A DNA stretch of 32,995 nucleotides from positions 1-32,995 of the forward strand of contig DWVL01000094.1 in NCBI GenBank assembly GCA_019120275.1, in the 5' to 3' direction. Below the pieces are notes generated by a model, which saw only the letters and a program-made list of their open reading frames with translations, was not told the origin of the DNA and searched no databases. The stretch is from Candidatus Mediterraneibacter excrementavium (GTDB lineage Bacteria; Bacillota; Clostridia; Lachnospirales; Lachnospiraceae). Made by a program: the position numbers and the translations under genes. Shown piece after piece: positions 25,455-32,995 of this stretch; the stretch's first letter is position 1, and every line of letters begins with the position of its first letter.

Positions 25455-26633
25455 ATGAAATTTTTTCATTTATCGGATCTTCATATCGGGAAACAATTAC
25501 ATCACTATAATCTCCGGGAGGACCAGGAACATATCCTCTCGGAGATCGTTTCTTATGCGGAGGCCCTGCGCCCGGATGCGGTGGTGATCGCCGGGGATAT
25601 TTATGACAAGACCGTGCCGTCCGGCGAGGCGGTGGCGATTTTTGACGATTTCCTCACACGGATGTCGAAGATCCGGCCGGAGATCCCGCTGCTGATCATC
25701 GCGGGAAACCATGACTCCGCCCAGCGTCTGGACTATGCGAGCCGGCTGCTGGGGAGCCACCGGATCCATATCGCCGGCCGGGCGCCGGAAACGGAGGATG
25801 AGCATCTGAAGAAGATCACGCTGGCAGATGAGCACGGGAACGTGAACTTTTACCTGATGCCTTTCTTAAAGCCCGGGTATGTGCGCGGCCTGAATGAGGG
25901 CAGCCTGCCGGAAAATTATACGGAGGCGGTCCGGATCGTGCTGGAACGGGAGGAGATCGACCCGCGGGAGCGCAATGTGATCGTCTCCCACCAGTTTTAT
26001 ACCGGGAAAGACGACGCCACGGGGGAGACGCTCCGGCCGGAAACCTGTGATTCCGAGCAGCTGAGCGTGGGCGGTATCGACAACGTGGACATTTCCGCCC
26101 TGAAAGACTTTGATTACGCGGCCCTCGGGCATCTCCACGGCGCCCAGAAGGTTGGACGGGAAACGGTCCGCTACTGCGGGACGCTCCTGAAATATTCGGT
26201 CAGCGAGGCGGAACAGGAGAAGACGCTCCATCTGGTGGAACTGGGTGAAAAGGGCGCGCCGGTGAAGGTGGAGAAGCTGCCCCTTCATCCACTGAGGGAT
26301 GTGCGCCGGGTGCGCGGGAACCTGGATGATATTTTAAAAGAAGCGGATCCGCGGCACCGGGACGATTACGTGAGTGTGGTGCTCACTGATGAGACGGACC
26401 CGTATAAACCGAAAGAGCAGCTGCAGAAAGTGTACGGCCATATCCTGGAAGTGCGGATGGACAACACCCGCACCCGGAAGAAGCTGGAGTTTGACGACGA
26501 TGAGATCCGGCTGGGCGATCCGGCGCAGGTGTTCGCGGATTTCTACCGCGAGATGCAGGGCCGGGATCTGACGGACGAGGAGCGCGGGATCGTGGATCAG
26601 GCGTATGATCATGCAAAGGGGGATGAGCAGTGA
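25455..26633 (+). CDS. sbcD: Exonuclease SbcCD subunit D (Mre11-like nuclease)
   Basis: SbcD is the Mn2+-dependent nuclease of the SbcCD complex, which cleaves DNA hairpins, processes ends and removes protein-blocked termini at replication forks. The 392-residue protein carries all phosphoesterase motifs: DLH (Asp8, His10), GDIYD (Asp48), GNHD (Asn85, His86), VSHQFYTG and the late GHLHG. A C-terminal capping domain follows. It begins 26 bases after the ProX-like gene with AAAGGGGAAAG before the ATG, and its stop codon overlaps the start of sbcC by GTGA, indicating translational coupling. Confidence 0.96.
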   Translation: MKFFHLSDLHIGKQLHHYNLREDQEHILSEIVSYAEALRPDAVVIAGDIYDKTVPSGEAVAIFDDFLTRMSKIRPEIPLLIIAGNHDSAQRLDYASRLLGSHRIHIAGRAPETEDEHLKKITLADEHGNVNFYLMPFLKPGYVRGLNEGSLPENYTEAVRIVLEREEIDPRERNVIVSHQFYTGKDDATGETLRPETCDSEQLSVGGIDNVDISALKDFDYAALGHLHGAQKVGRETVRYCGTLLKYSVSEAEQEKTLHLVELGEKGAPVKVEKLPLHPLRDVRRVRGNLDDILKEADPRHRDDYVSVVLTDETDPYKPKEQLQKVYGHILEVRMDNTRTRKKLEFDDDEIRLGDPAQVFADFYREMQGRDLTDEERGIVDQAYDHAKGDEQ

Positions 26634-29251
26634 GACCGGTCAGACTTACCATGTCTGCGTTCGGATCCTATTCCGGCGTGGAAGTTATTGATTTTACAGT
26701 GATAAAAGGCGGACTCTTTCTCATTGCCGGCGACACGGGCGCCGGGAAGACGACCATCTTTGACGCCATCACCTACGCGCTCTATGACCGGACCAGCGGC
26801 GGGGTGCGCGATGGCAATATGATGCGCAGCCAGTATGCGGACGAAAGCACGGATACCTATGTGGAATACACCTTTTCCGGCAGGGAGGGCGAGTACACGG
26901 TGCGGCGCAATCCCGAATATATGCGCGCCGGTAAGCGGAAAAATGCGGACGGCACCGTGCGTCTGGTAAAAGAGACGGCGAAGGTGAGCCTGCTCCTGCC
27001 CGACGGGAAGGAATTCCAGGGGAAGAAGCGTGAGACAGACCAGAAGATCGAAGAGATCCTGGGGCTGGACGCCGGGCAGTTCACCCAGATCGCCATGATC
27101 GCCCAGGGCGAATTCCTTCAGCTGCTGCATGCGGGATCCCGGGAGCGGCGGAAGATCTTCAGCAAGATCTTCCAGACCCGGATCTACTGGAAGATGCAGG
27201 AAGAGCTGAAAGAACAGGCGAAAGAACTCTATGTCAGCCTGAAGGAAAACGAGGCGGATATCCGGCGGGAGATCGAACGGGTGGATGCATTTCATGATCC
27301 GGACCTGCGCTGGCAGGAGATCACCGGCATGGAGATGCCGCCGGCAGAGGAGACGCAAAATGCATTAAAGGAGATCATCCGGGCGGGAAAGAGCCGCCTG
27401 TCAGAACTGGCGAAGGAAGAAAAGCAGCTTCAGGAACAGGCGGAGACGCTCCGGATCCTGATCGAGAAGAAGCGGGAGACGAACCGACTCCTGGATCTTC
27501 TGGAAGAGGCAAAGCGGGAGCAGGGCGGACTGGATCAGGAGAAACAGAATATTGAACGGATGAAATCCGAAGCCCGGCAGGGGGAGCGGGCGGAGCAGGC
27601 GCGCCGCCTGGAGGTGCAGGCGCTCCGTACCCAAAAAGATCTGAACCGGGTGGAGGAAGAGATCACATCGCTGGAAACCTGGCAGAAGGAACACAGTGAA
27701 GATGAAAGACAGCTCGGAGAGAAGCTTAAGGAGCTGGAGGAAGTGTTCGGCCGGGATGAACCGGGGATTCAGGAACGGATTGCCGGATTGCGCGAGATGC
27801 TGCCCCGGTATGAGACGGTGCGCCGGATGAGCGCGGCGTGCGCGGAGTGGACGGGGAAGATGGCTGAATGCATGGAAGTGTGCCGGAAAGCCGCAGCTGA
27901 ATATGAGGACCGGTATGAGCGGTTCTTCGCGGGACAGGCCGGCCTGATGGCTCGGAAGCTGGAAGAGGGCAAGCCCTGCCCGGTGTGCGGCTCTGTACAC
28001 CATCCTCATAAGGCGGAAGTGCCGGACGGCGTCCCGGACCAGAATGCGGTGGAACAGGCGAAGAAGCGCCGGGACCAGGCGGAGACCCGCCGGGCAGAGA
28101 TCCAGGAAGAATATCAGAAAGCGGCCGCGGCGCTGGCGGCGGAGAAAAAGGCGCTGGGGGAAGATCCGCCGGCGTACGAAGAAGCGAAAGCGCAGCTGGC
28201 CGGCGCAGAGAAAGAGCTGGACAGCCGGAAAGCGGCCGTTGCGCGGGCGCGGGAACAGCACCGGAAATGTGCGGAAGAGAACCGGCGGAAGGCCGGGCAG
28301 CTTGAAAGCCTTCGCAGCCGTCATGCGGAGACGGCGAAAAGGCTGGAAGAAGAAAAAGAAGCTTTTTACAGCGAGATCCGGAACCAGCAGTTTAAAGACC
28401 AGGACGAATACCGGGCGGCGAAGCAGTGGATCGAAGGCTGGCAGCAGAAAGAGCAAAAAGTGAAGGAATACGACACAAAAGTCATCCAGTGCCGCACCCG
28501 GATCGAGACGCTGGAGAACCAGGCCGGCGAAAGGAAACGGGAAGATCCGGCTCCGGACCAGGAACGGGAGAAGGAGCTCAGCCTTGCGGTGAAAGATCTC
28601 CGCAGGCGGTCCATGGATCTTCACGGTCGGAATGAGACGAATAAAAGTGCGTATGAAAACCTGAAAAAATATTTCGCATCCCAGGAGGAACTGCGGAGAA
28701 GATACGAGGTGATCGGCAACTTAAGTCGCACGGCCAACGGAAACTTAAGCGGCAGCGCCAAGCTGGACTTTGAGACATACGTGCAGCGCCGGTATTTCCG
28801 CCAGATCATCCAGGCGGCGAACCGGCGGCTCGCCCGCATGACGTCCAATGAATTCATCCTCCAGTGCCGGGATATCCGGGCGCTGGGAAGCCAGGGCCAG
28901 GCGGGGCTTGACCTGGACGTCTATGACCTGGTCAATGACTCGGTCAGGGATGTGAAGTCCCTGTCCGGCGGCGAGTCCTTCATGGCGGCGCTTTCCATGG
29001 CGCTGGGCCTTGCGGACATCGTGCAGAATACGGCCGGAGCCGTGAACCTTGAGACTATGTTTGTAGACGAGGGATTCGGGTCACTGGACGATGCGGCCCG
29101 GGAGCGGGCCATCCAGATCCTGAAGGAACTGGCGGGAGAAAAAGACCTGGTGGGGATCATCTCCCATGTAAATGAATTAAAGGAGCAGATCGACTGGAAG
29201 CTCAATGTCATCAAGACGGAGCGGGGCAGCCGGACAGAGTGGTCCCAGTGA
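26630..29251 (+). CDS. sbcC: Exonuclease SbcCD subunit C (Rad50-like SMC ATPase)
   Basis: SbcC is the ATPase partner of SbcD and controls nuclease access to DNA ends. The 873-residue protein has the Rad50 plan: Walker A GDTGAGKT (34-41), the family block GEFLQLLHAGSRERRKIF, long heptad-rich arms (about 190-440 and 470-700), a zinc hook CPVC (Cys450, Cys453) at the centre, the ABC signature LSGGES (778-783) and Walker B TMFVDEGFGSLD (Asp813, Glu814). It is shorter than E. coli SbcC (1048), mostly in the coiled coils, which is common in Firmicutes. The start is GTG, overlapping the sbcD stop by GTGA. Very high GC locally (about 70% in stretches) reflects Arg/Ala/Glu-rich coiled coil. Confidence 0.96.
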   Translation: MRPVRLTMSAFGSYSGVEVIDFTVIKGGLFLIAGDTGAGKTTIFDAITYALYDRTSGGVRDGNMMRSQYADESTDTYVEYTFSGREGEYTVRRNPEYMRAGKRKNADGTVRLVKETAKVSLLLPDGKEFQGKKRETDQKIEEILGLDAGQFTQIAMIAQGEFLQLLHAGSRERRKIFSKIFQTRIYWKMQEELKEQAKELYVSLKENEADIRREIERVDAFHDPDLRWQEITGMEMPPAEETQNALKEIIRAGKSRLSELAKEEKQLQEQAETLRILIEKKRETNRLLDLLEEAKREQGGLDQEKQNIERMKSEARQGERAEQARRLEVQALRTQKDLNRVEEEITSLETWQKEHSEDERQLGEKLKELEEVFGRDEPGIQERIAGLREMLPRYETVRRMSAACAEWTGKMAECMEVCRKAAAEYEDRYERFFAGQAGLMARKLEEGKPCPVCGSVHHPHKAEVPDGVPDQNAVEQAKKRRDQAETRRAEIQEEYQKAAAALAAEKKALGEDPPAYEEAKAQLAGAEKELDSRKAAVARAREQHRKCAEENRRKAGQLESLRSRHAETAKRLEEEKEAFYSEIRNQQFKDQDEYRAAKQWIEGWQQKEQKVKEYDTKVIQCRTRIETLENQAGERKREDPAPDQEREKELSLAVKDLRRRSMDLHGRNETNKSAYENLKKYFASQEELRRRYEVIGNLSRTANGNLSGSAKLDFETYVQRRYFRQIIQAANRRLARMTSNEFILQCRDIRALGSQGQAGLDLDVYDLVNDSVRDVKSLSGGESFMAALSMALGLADIVQNTAGAVNLETMFVDEGFGSLDDAARERAIQILKELAGEKDLVGIISHVNELKEQIDWKLNVIKTERGSRTEWSQ

Positions 29252-29263
29252 AATGAATGAAGA

Positions 29264-29334
29264 ACGCCGGTGTGCAGGCGTCCGGGGGTTCAAGTCCCCT
29301 GGACACTCTGCATACCGGCGTTTGCGTTTTTTTG
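29264..29334 (+). terminator. Very long intrinsic terminator after sbcC, with a T-arm-like tip
   Basis: ACGCCGGTGTGCAG (29264-29277) pairs with CTGCATACCGGCGT (29308-29321, one wobble). Inside, GTCCGGGGG (29280-29288) pairs with CCCCTGGAC (29296-29304) around the loop TTCAAGT. TTTGCGTTTTTTT follows. This closes the sbcC transcript at the convergence with the amylase gene. The tip resembles a tRNA T arm. Confidence 0.85.
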
Positions 29335-29336
29335 TG

Positions 29337-30686
29337 CTACGCTTTCAGATACTGGATGCTGTACGGCGGCATGGAAAGCTGACCGTTCAGTGTTACGGTA
29401 TCTTTTTCTGCATTGTCTGCAGCTGTCGCCGCTGCGATTTCGGGATACGTCATGATCCGCTCAAATGTGCCGTTCAGCTCGTGGCTTCCGGCGGAAAACT
29501 CCGCGTCGGATGCATTGATCGCCACGAGGACGCGCTCGTGGTCAGTCTTCCGCTCGAATACAAGCTGGTGGTTGGTGATCACAACGTTGTGGTAAGATCC
29601 GTTGCAGAGGGCGTCGCTCTCCCTGCGAATGGCGATCAGCTCCTTGATCAGGTCTGTCAGTTCATTCGGCTTCGGCTCCTCAAAGCAGGGACGCAGGGCG
29701 TAGTCGTTGTCCGGCGCTTTCTGGCCTTCCTCGCCCCACTCGCTTCCGTAATAGATGCAGGGGATGCCCGGCATTCCGAAGAGCAGCCCGTAAGCCAGCG
29801 GGATATGCTTCTTGTTGGTCAGGATCGTGGCCAGGCGGGAGACGTCGTGGTTGTCTGCGAACGTCATCAGATGCTTGCCCCGGTAAATGCACCACTGTTC
29901 CGGACCGTACTGGCGGTTCAGGGAGTGTGCGATCTCGAACATGTTCATGCTGTTGAAGCTGGAGTAAAGTCCCTTGTAACACTCATAATTCGTGCAGCTG
30001 TGCAGCATCTCGTCATTGACGATCAGGTTGTAGTCGCCAAAGAGCACCTCGCCGATCAGGGCGAAGCCCGGTCTGATCTCCTCACAGTAGCGGCGGAGCC
30101 GTTTCATGAAATTGTGGTCCAGGCTGTACGCCACATCGAGACGGAGCCCGTCGATGCCGAATTCCTCGATCCACATTTTCACACACTCCAGGAGATAGTC
30201 AACGACAGCCGGGTTCTGCAGGTTCAGTTTGACCAGTTCGTAGTGGCCTTCCCAGCCCTCGTACCAGAAACCGTCGTTGTAGCCGCTGTTTCCGTCAAAG
30301 TTAATGCAGAACCAGTCTTTGTAGGGGGAGTCCCATTTCTTCTCCTGTACATCTTTAAAGGCCCAGAAGCCCCGTCCCACGTGATTGAAAACGCCGTCCA
30401 GCATGATCTTCACATCGTGGTCGTGAAGTGTCTGACAGACTTCCTTGAAATCGTCGTTCGTTCCGAGGCGGCAGTCGATCTTCTTGAAATCCCTCGTATC
30501 ATAACCGTGGTTGTCCGACTCAAAGATCGGATTCAGGATGATCGAGCCGATCCCCAGTTCCTGGAGATATTCCGCCCAGTCTGCAAGCTTCAGGATGCGA
30601 TGCTCAGTAACGCCGTCATTGTGAACGGGCGCGCCGCAGAAGCCGATGGGGTAGATCTGATAAAAAGTTTCATTATAAGCCCACAT
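29337..30686 (-). CDS. Alpha-amylase family glycosyl hydrolase (GH13), cytoplasmic
   Basis: The 449-residue protein is a GH13 enzyme acting on alpha-glucans or maltodextrins. Catalytic residues are visible: nucleophile Asp184 in GLRLDVAYSLD, acid/base Glu213 in LIGEVLF, and transition-state Asp281 in FADNHDVSR; the first conserved region is DGVFNHVGRGFW. It begins WAYNETFYQIYPIGFCGAP without a signal peptide, so it is cytoplasmic and probably trims imported oligosaccharides. The ATG at 30686 is chosen because AAGGAAGG lies ten bases upstream; the frame stays open further upstream to 30848 through the promoter and is not coding. It converges with sbcC. The promoter carries a candidate cre site and a palindromic operator, suggesting catabolite and substrate control. 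Confidence 0.93.
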   Translation of the reverse strand: MWAYNETFYQIYPIGFCGAPVHNDGVTEHRILKLADWAEYLQELGIGSIILNPIFESDNHGYDTRDFKKIDCRLGTNDDFKEVCQTLHDHDVKIMLDGVFNHVGRGFWAFKDVQEKKWDSPYKDWFCINFDGNSGYNDGFWYEGWEGHYELVKLNLQNPAVVDYLLECVKMWIEEFGIDGLRLDVAYSLDHNFMKRLRRYCEEIRPGFALIGEVLFGDYNLIVNDEMLHSCTNYECYKGLYSSFNSMNMFEIAHSLNRQYGPEQWCIYRGKHLMTFADNHDVSRLATILTNKKHIPLAYGLLFGMPGIPCIYYGSEWGEEGQKAPDNDYALRPCFEEPKPNELTDLIKELIAIRRESDALCNGSYHNVVITNHQLVFERKTDHERVLVAINASDAEFSAGSHELNGTFERIMTYPEIAAATAADNAEKDTVTLNGQLSMPPYSIQYLKA

Positions 30687-30716
30687 AAATTCAGTACCTT
30701 CCTTGTGTTTGATAAC

Positions 30717-30730
30717 GTAACGCCGGTTAC
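30717..30730 (-). promoter_or_regulatory. Palindromic operator candidate in the amylase leader
   Basis: GTAAC-GCCG-GTTAC is a perfect inverted repeat lying between the -10 box (30752-30747) and the ribosome binding site of the amylase gene, where a LacI/GalR-type repressor would block transcription. No regulator gene for it is in the window. Confidence 0.45.
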
Positions 30731-30746
30731 CCCGGCACTGTCTTAC

Positions 30747-30755
30747 ATTATACCA
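30747..30755 (-). promoter_or_regulatory. Extended -10 promoter of the amylase gene
   Basis: On the minus strand TGGTATAAT (30755-30747) is a full extended -10 element; the -35 region (about 30770-30775) is poor. The start codon is 60 bases downstream. Confidence 0.55.
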
Positions 30756-30763
30756 TATTATGT

Positions 30764-30779
30764 AAGGAAACGAAAGCAA
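30764..30779 (+). promoter_or_regulatory. Candidate catabolite-responsive (cre) site
   Basis: AAGGAAACGAAAGCAA fits the relaxed Bacillus cre pattern WTGNAANCGNWNNCAW with one mismatch (the T). It overlaps the -35 region of the amylase promoter, a position that would give CcpA repression. The pattern is degenerate, so chance matches are common. Confidence 0.4.
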
Positions 30780-30806
30780 AAACACCGGCCGGACGCCTTC
30801 TCTGAA

Positions 30807-30835
30807 TTGACACCGGGTTGATGCGGGGATATACT
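30807..30835 (+). promoter_or_regulatory. Promoter of the surface-protein gene at 30887
   Basis: TTGACA (30807-30812), 17 bp, TATACT (30830-30835), about 45 bases before the AGGGA-led start codon. Confidence 0.7.
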
Positions 30836-30886
30836 GAAAATATAGCATTTGCCCGACGGATTATTTGAAAATATGGAGGGAACGGC

Positions 30887-31921
30887 ATGAAAAAACGTAT
30901 AACATCCATAAGAAAAATATTTGTTACCGCATTGGCAGCGACGCTCATATCGGGTATGACAGTTCCGTCGGCTGCATTTGCGCAGGAAGCAGAGACTACG
31001 GAAGATCCTGTGATCATGGAGGAAGAAAACTCTGAAACAGAACTTCAAAAGGCAGAGACGCCGGAAGAGAAAGAGATCACAGACGCGGAGACGCCGGAAG
31101 AAGAAAGTACAGAAGCGGAAAAGGCGACAGAAATAGAAACCGAGGAACTGGCGGACACGAAAGATCAGACTGAGCCAGGAAATCCGGAAGAGGAAAATCC
31201 GACGAAACCGGAGAATCCGGAAGAGGAAGATCCGGCAGAGCCAGAGAATCCGGAAGAAGAGGATCCTGACGGAACAGAAACACCGGGAACAGAAACGCCG
31301 GGAACAGAAACGCCGGTGATTCCGCCGGTGACGATCCCGCCGATGGCGGTTGCAGAGCCGATGGATACTTCAGATCCCATGTATGCGCAGCTGGAGCAGT
31401 TCCTGACACTTATCGCGGACCGGTTCCAGATTTATACGGTTGCGGTTGTGGAACTGACAGATCCGACTAATCCTTCCAACCCGTCTGCATGGCAGCCGAC
31501 GGTTCCGGAAGAAGCGGTGGAGGTGTCGCTTGTGATCCCGGAAGGTTATGATCCGTCAAGGACCGTTGTGGCCGAGATCGGGCAGAGCGGGGATTCGCAG
31601 ACGCCGGCGTGGACAGAAATTACTTATCAGAACATAAACGGCAGCGCTGTATTTCAGACAGACCACAGCGGGCTGTTCGTGATCGCTGAGGAAAAGCAGT
31701 GGCAGGAACTGCCGTCGTCCCTGGAGATGACATCAAAAGTTGACAGGCTGGAACTGACTAAGAAATATCCGGCCGGGGTTGGGCCGGTGCTGCCGGGAGA
31801 CTCAATGTCAGTCCCGCCGACTGGCGATGACTACTCTGTATTTATCTGGGCAGGGGTCACAGTATTGGCGGCGGCCGCGGTGATCGCAGGGGTCATTATC
31901 ATTATAAAAAGAAGAAAATAA
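30887..31921 (+). CDS. Sortase-type cell-surface protein with acidic Pro-rich repeats
   Basis: I do not recognise a named family. The 344-residue protein has a signal peptide (cleavage likely after AFA, residue 32), an acidic Glu/Thr/Pro-rich region (33-143) with NPEEE(D/N)P and GTETP repeats, then a globular part (about 155-275; MYAQLEQFLTLIADRFQIYT, VEVSLVIPEGYDPSRTVVAE, SAVFQTDHSGLFVIAEE), and a C-terminal sorting signal: VPPTGD (309-314), a hydrophobic helix and the basic tail KRRK. The VPPTG motif fits the relaxed (L/S/P/V)PxTG seen for clostridial sortases. GAGGGAACGGC precedes the ATG. The repeat region would act as a wall-spanning stalk; the role of the globular part is unknown. No sortase gene is in the window. 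Confidence 0.85.
   Translation: MKKRITSIRKIFVTALAATLISGMTVPSAAFAQEAETTEDPVIMEEENSETELQKAETPEEKEITDAETPEEESTEAEKATEIETEELADTKDQTEPGNPEEENPTKPENPEEEDPAEPENPEEEDPDGTETPGTETPGTETPVIPPVTIPPMAVAEPMDTSDPMYAQLEQFLTLIADRFQIYTVAVVELTDPTNPSNPSAWQPTVPEEAVEVSLVIPEGYDPSRTVVAEIGQSGDSQTPAWTEITYQNINGSAVFQTDHSGLFVIAEEKQWQELPSSLEMTSKVDRLELTKKYPAGVGPVLPGDSMSVPPTGDDYSVFIWAGVTVLAAAAVIAGVIIIIKRRK
31172..31315 (+). repeat. In-frame tandem repeats in the surface-protein stalk
   Basis: Three degenerate 30-33-base units (EP.NPEEE.P type, 31172-31267) are followed by three exact-length 15-base GTETP units (31271-31315) differing by a third-position base. All keep the reading frame, so copy number can change without breaking the protein. 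Confidence 0.8.
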
Positions 31922-31951
31922 GGAAAAGCATACATAAATGCAAGAAAAATC

Positions 31952-31980
31952 TTGACACATGGATTCCGCCGGACTATAAT
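31952..31980 (+). promoter_or_regulatory. Consensus promoter of the rplM-rpsI operon
   Basis: Exact TTGACA (31952-31957), 17 bp, exact TATAAT (31975-31980). This is the only perfect sigma-A promoter seen in the window, as expected for ribosomal protein genes. Confidence 0.88.
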
Positions 31981-31986
31981 ATTACA

Positions 31987-32094
31987 GCATGACTAAAGGA
32001 GAAACAGTATGCGCCATAGCCCCGGAGTATGCTGATTTCAAATAAATAAGCTACAAAAGCAACGTTATCTGATGATTTTATAGGAGGAACACCC
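31987..32094 (+). promoter_or_regulatory. Leader of rplM, possible L13 autoregulatory element
   Basis: The leader of about 108 bases can fold GCATGACT with AGTATGC near its 5' end and contains further short pairings before the AGGAGG site at 32082-32087. Firmicutes carry an L13-binding leader (Rfam L13_leader) at this position, so autoregulation is plausible. I could not confirm the consensus fold by eye. Confidence 0.4.
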
Positions 32095-32523
32095 ATGAAA
32101 ACTTATATGGCTAACCCTGACAAGATTGAAAGAAAATGGTATGTGGTTGACGCTGACGGATGTACACTCGGTCGTCTTGCTTCTGAAGTTGCAAAAGTGC
32201 TCAGAGGAAAGAACAAACCGGAGTATACACCGCATATCGACACAGGCGATTATGTGATCATTGTAAACGCAGAGAAAGTAAAAGTAACAGGTAAGAAGCT
32301 TCAGCAGAAGATCTACTACAATCACTCCGATTATGTTGGAGGAATGAGAGAGACAACACTCGCTGAGATGATGGCAAAGAAACCGGAGAAGGTTATCGAG
32401 CTTGCTGTTAAAGGAATGCTCCCGAAAGGACCTATGGGAAGAGACATGATCAAGAAACTTCACGTGTACGCTGGACCGGATCATGCACATCAGGCACAGA
32501 AACCGGAAGTTCTGACATTTTAG
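32095..32523 (+). CDS. rplM: 50S ribosomal protein L13
   Basis: The 142-residue product has the usual L13 length and motifs: [49 protein letters not shown] [33 protein letters not shown] at the end. It is an early-assembling protein of the large subunit. AGGAGG stands eight bases before the ATG. It is followed by rpsI in the universal bacterial order and is driven by the consensus promoter at 31952. Codon use is strongly biased. Confidence 0.98.
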   Translation: MKTYMANPDKIERKWYVVDADGCTLGRLASEVAKVLRGKNKPEYTPHIDTGDYVIIVNAEKVKVTGKKLQQKIYYNHSDYVGGMRETTLAEMMAKKPEKVIELAVKGMLPKGPMGRDMIKKLHVYAGPDHAHQAQKPEVLTF

Positions 32524-32549
32524 GTAGAGTTTGAAAGGAGGATATAACA

Positions 32550-32942
32550 GTGGCTAACGCAAAATACTACGGAACAGGAAGAAGAAAAAAATCAGTAGCA
32601 AGAGTGTATCTTGTACCGGGAACAGGCAAGATCACGATCAATAAAAGAGACATCGACGAGTATCTCGGACTTGAGACTCTGAAGGTTGTTGTACGCCAGC
32701 CGCTCGTGGCTACAGGCACAACAGATAAATTCGACGTCATCGTAAACGTAAAAGGCGGCGGTTACACCGGACAGGCAGGAGCTATCCGTCACGGTATCTC
32801 CAGAGCACTTCTGGAAGCAGACGCTGAGTACAGACCGGTTCTGAAAGCTGCCGGATACCTGACACGTGACCCGAGAATGAAAGAGCGTAAGAAGTACGGC
32901 CTCAAGGCTGCCCGTCGCGCTCCGCAGTTCAGCAAGCGCTAA
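32550..32942 (+). CDS. rpsI: 30S ribosomal protein S9
   Basis: The 130-residue product has the S9 signature: [16 protein letters not shown] at the N-terminus, the [20 protein letters not shown] block and the C-terminal [14 protein letters not shown]...APQFSKR tail that reaches the P-site tRNA. The start codon is GTG at 32550, with AAAGGAGG ten bases upstream. It is 26 bases after rplM in the same transcript and is followed by a strong terminator. Confidence 0.98.
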   Translation: MANAKYYGTGRRKKSVARVYLVPGTGKITINKRDIDEYLGLETLKVVVRQPLVATGTTDKFDVIVNVKGGGYTGQAGAIRHGISRALLEADAEYRPVLKAAGYLTRDPRMKERKKYGLKAARRAPQFSKR

Positions 32943-32960
32943 ACTTTATCAAAAGTGGTC

Positions 32961-32995
32961 AAAAACCCCGGAACTACGCGGTTTCCGGGGTTTTT
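32961..32995 (+). terminator. Terminator of rplM-rpsI
   Basis: AAAAACCCCGGAA pairs with TTCCGGGGTTTTT, a 13-bp stem with a nine-base loop. It can work in both directions and ends exactly at the window edge. Confidence 0.9.

Noticed and set aside
29271..29310. Possible tRNA 3' half after sbcC
   Set aside because: A T-arm-like hairpin is present, but no matching acceptor, D arm or anticodon arm can be drawn upstream, and the whole segment folds better as a terminator.
30687..30848. Upstream extension of the amylase frame to 30848
   Set aside because: The extra 54 codons cover the promoter, operator and cre-like site, and the family-typical N-terminus starts at 30686 behind a good ribosome binding site.
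31172..31315. Short tandem repeats as a possible CRISPR array
   Set aside because: Units are 15-33 bases, directly adjacent without spacers, and keep a protein reading frame.

Overview
The window looks like a chromosomal stretch of a gut-type Lachnospiraceae (Clostridium cluster XIVa, Firmicutes). The evidence is strong AGGAGG ribosome binding sites, consensus sigma-A promoters (TTGACA-17-TATAAT), a type III glutamine synthetase, a murB-rapZ-whiA-crh-like cluster, an ATP-binding-protein-less sugar ABC operon next to two beta-galactosidases, and an L13-S9 operon. Genus cannot be fixed from this sequence alone.

Left edge (1-1190): the 5' part of a thioester/SpaA-type surface protein, of a kind common on conjugative elements, runs off the left end on the minus strand. 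Its leader holds a strong intrinsic terminator. About 150 bp upstream is a 15-codon stub of a cell-wall amidase cut just after its zinc motif. I read this as the end of a mobile element inserted into an amidase gene.

Housekeeping block (1193-8079): a minus-strand CNNM/CBS (HlyC/CorC-like) membrane protein; then on plus murB, rapZ, whiA and a Crh-like HPr whose His15 is replaced by Asp; a diacylglycerol-kinase-family lipid kinase; tRNA-Glu(CTC); and class II fructose-bisphosphate aldolase. Nitrogen assimilation follows with glnN (8315-10429).

Galactoside block (10559-21534): AraC regulator, small membrane protein, solute-binding lipoprotein, two permeases, a second AraC regulator on minus, then GH2 and GH42 beta-galactosidases. 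These probably form one import and cytoplasmic hydrolysis system, with a shared ATPase encoded elsewhere.

Nucleic-acid block (21767-29251): a consensus promoter leads an AAA/DUF4143 ATPase, a COG3044-type P-loop ATPase, a ProX-like prolyl-tRNA editing protein and SbcD-SbcC, tightly packed on one strand and ended by a very long hairpin terminator. A cytoplasmic GH13 alpha-amylase converges from the right, with a candidate cre site and a palindromic operator at its promoter.

Right edge (30887-32995): an acidic, proline-rich sortase-type surface protein, then a perfect promoter and structured leader for rplM-rpsI, closed by a strong terminator at the window end.
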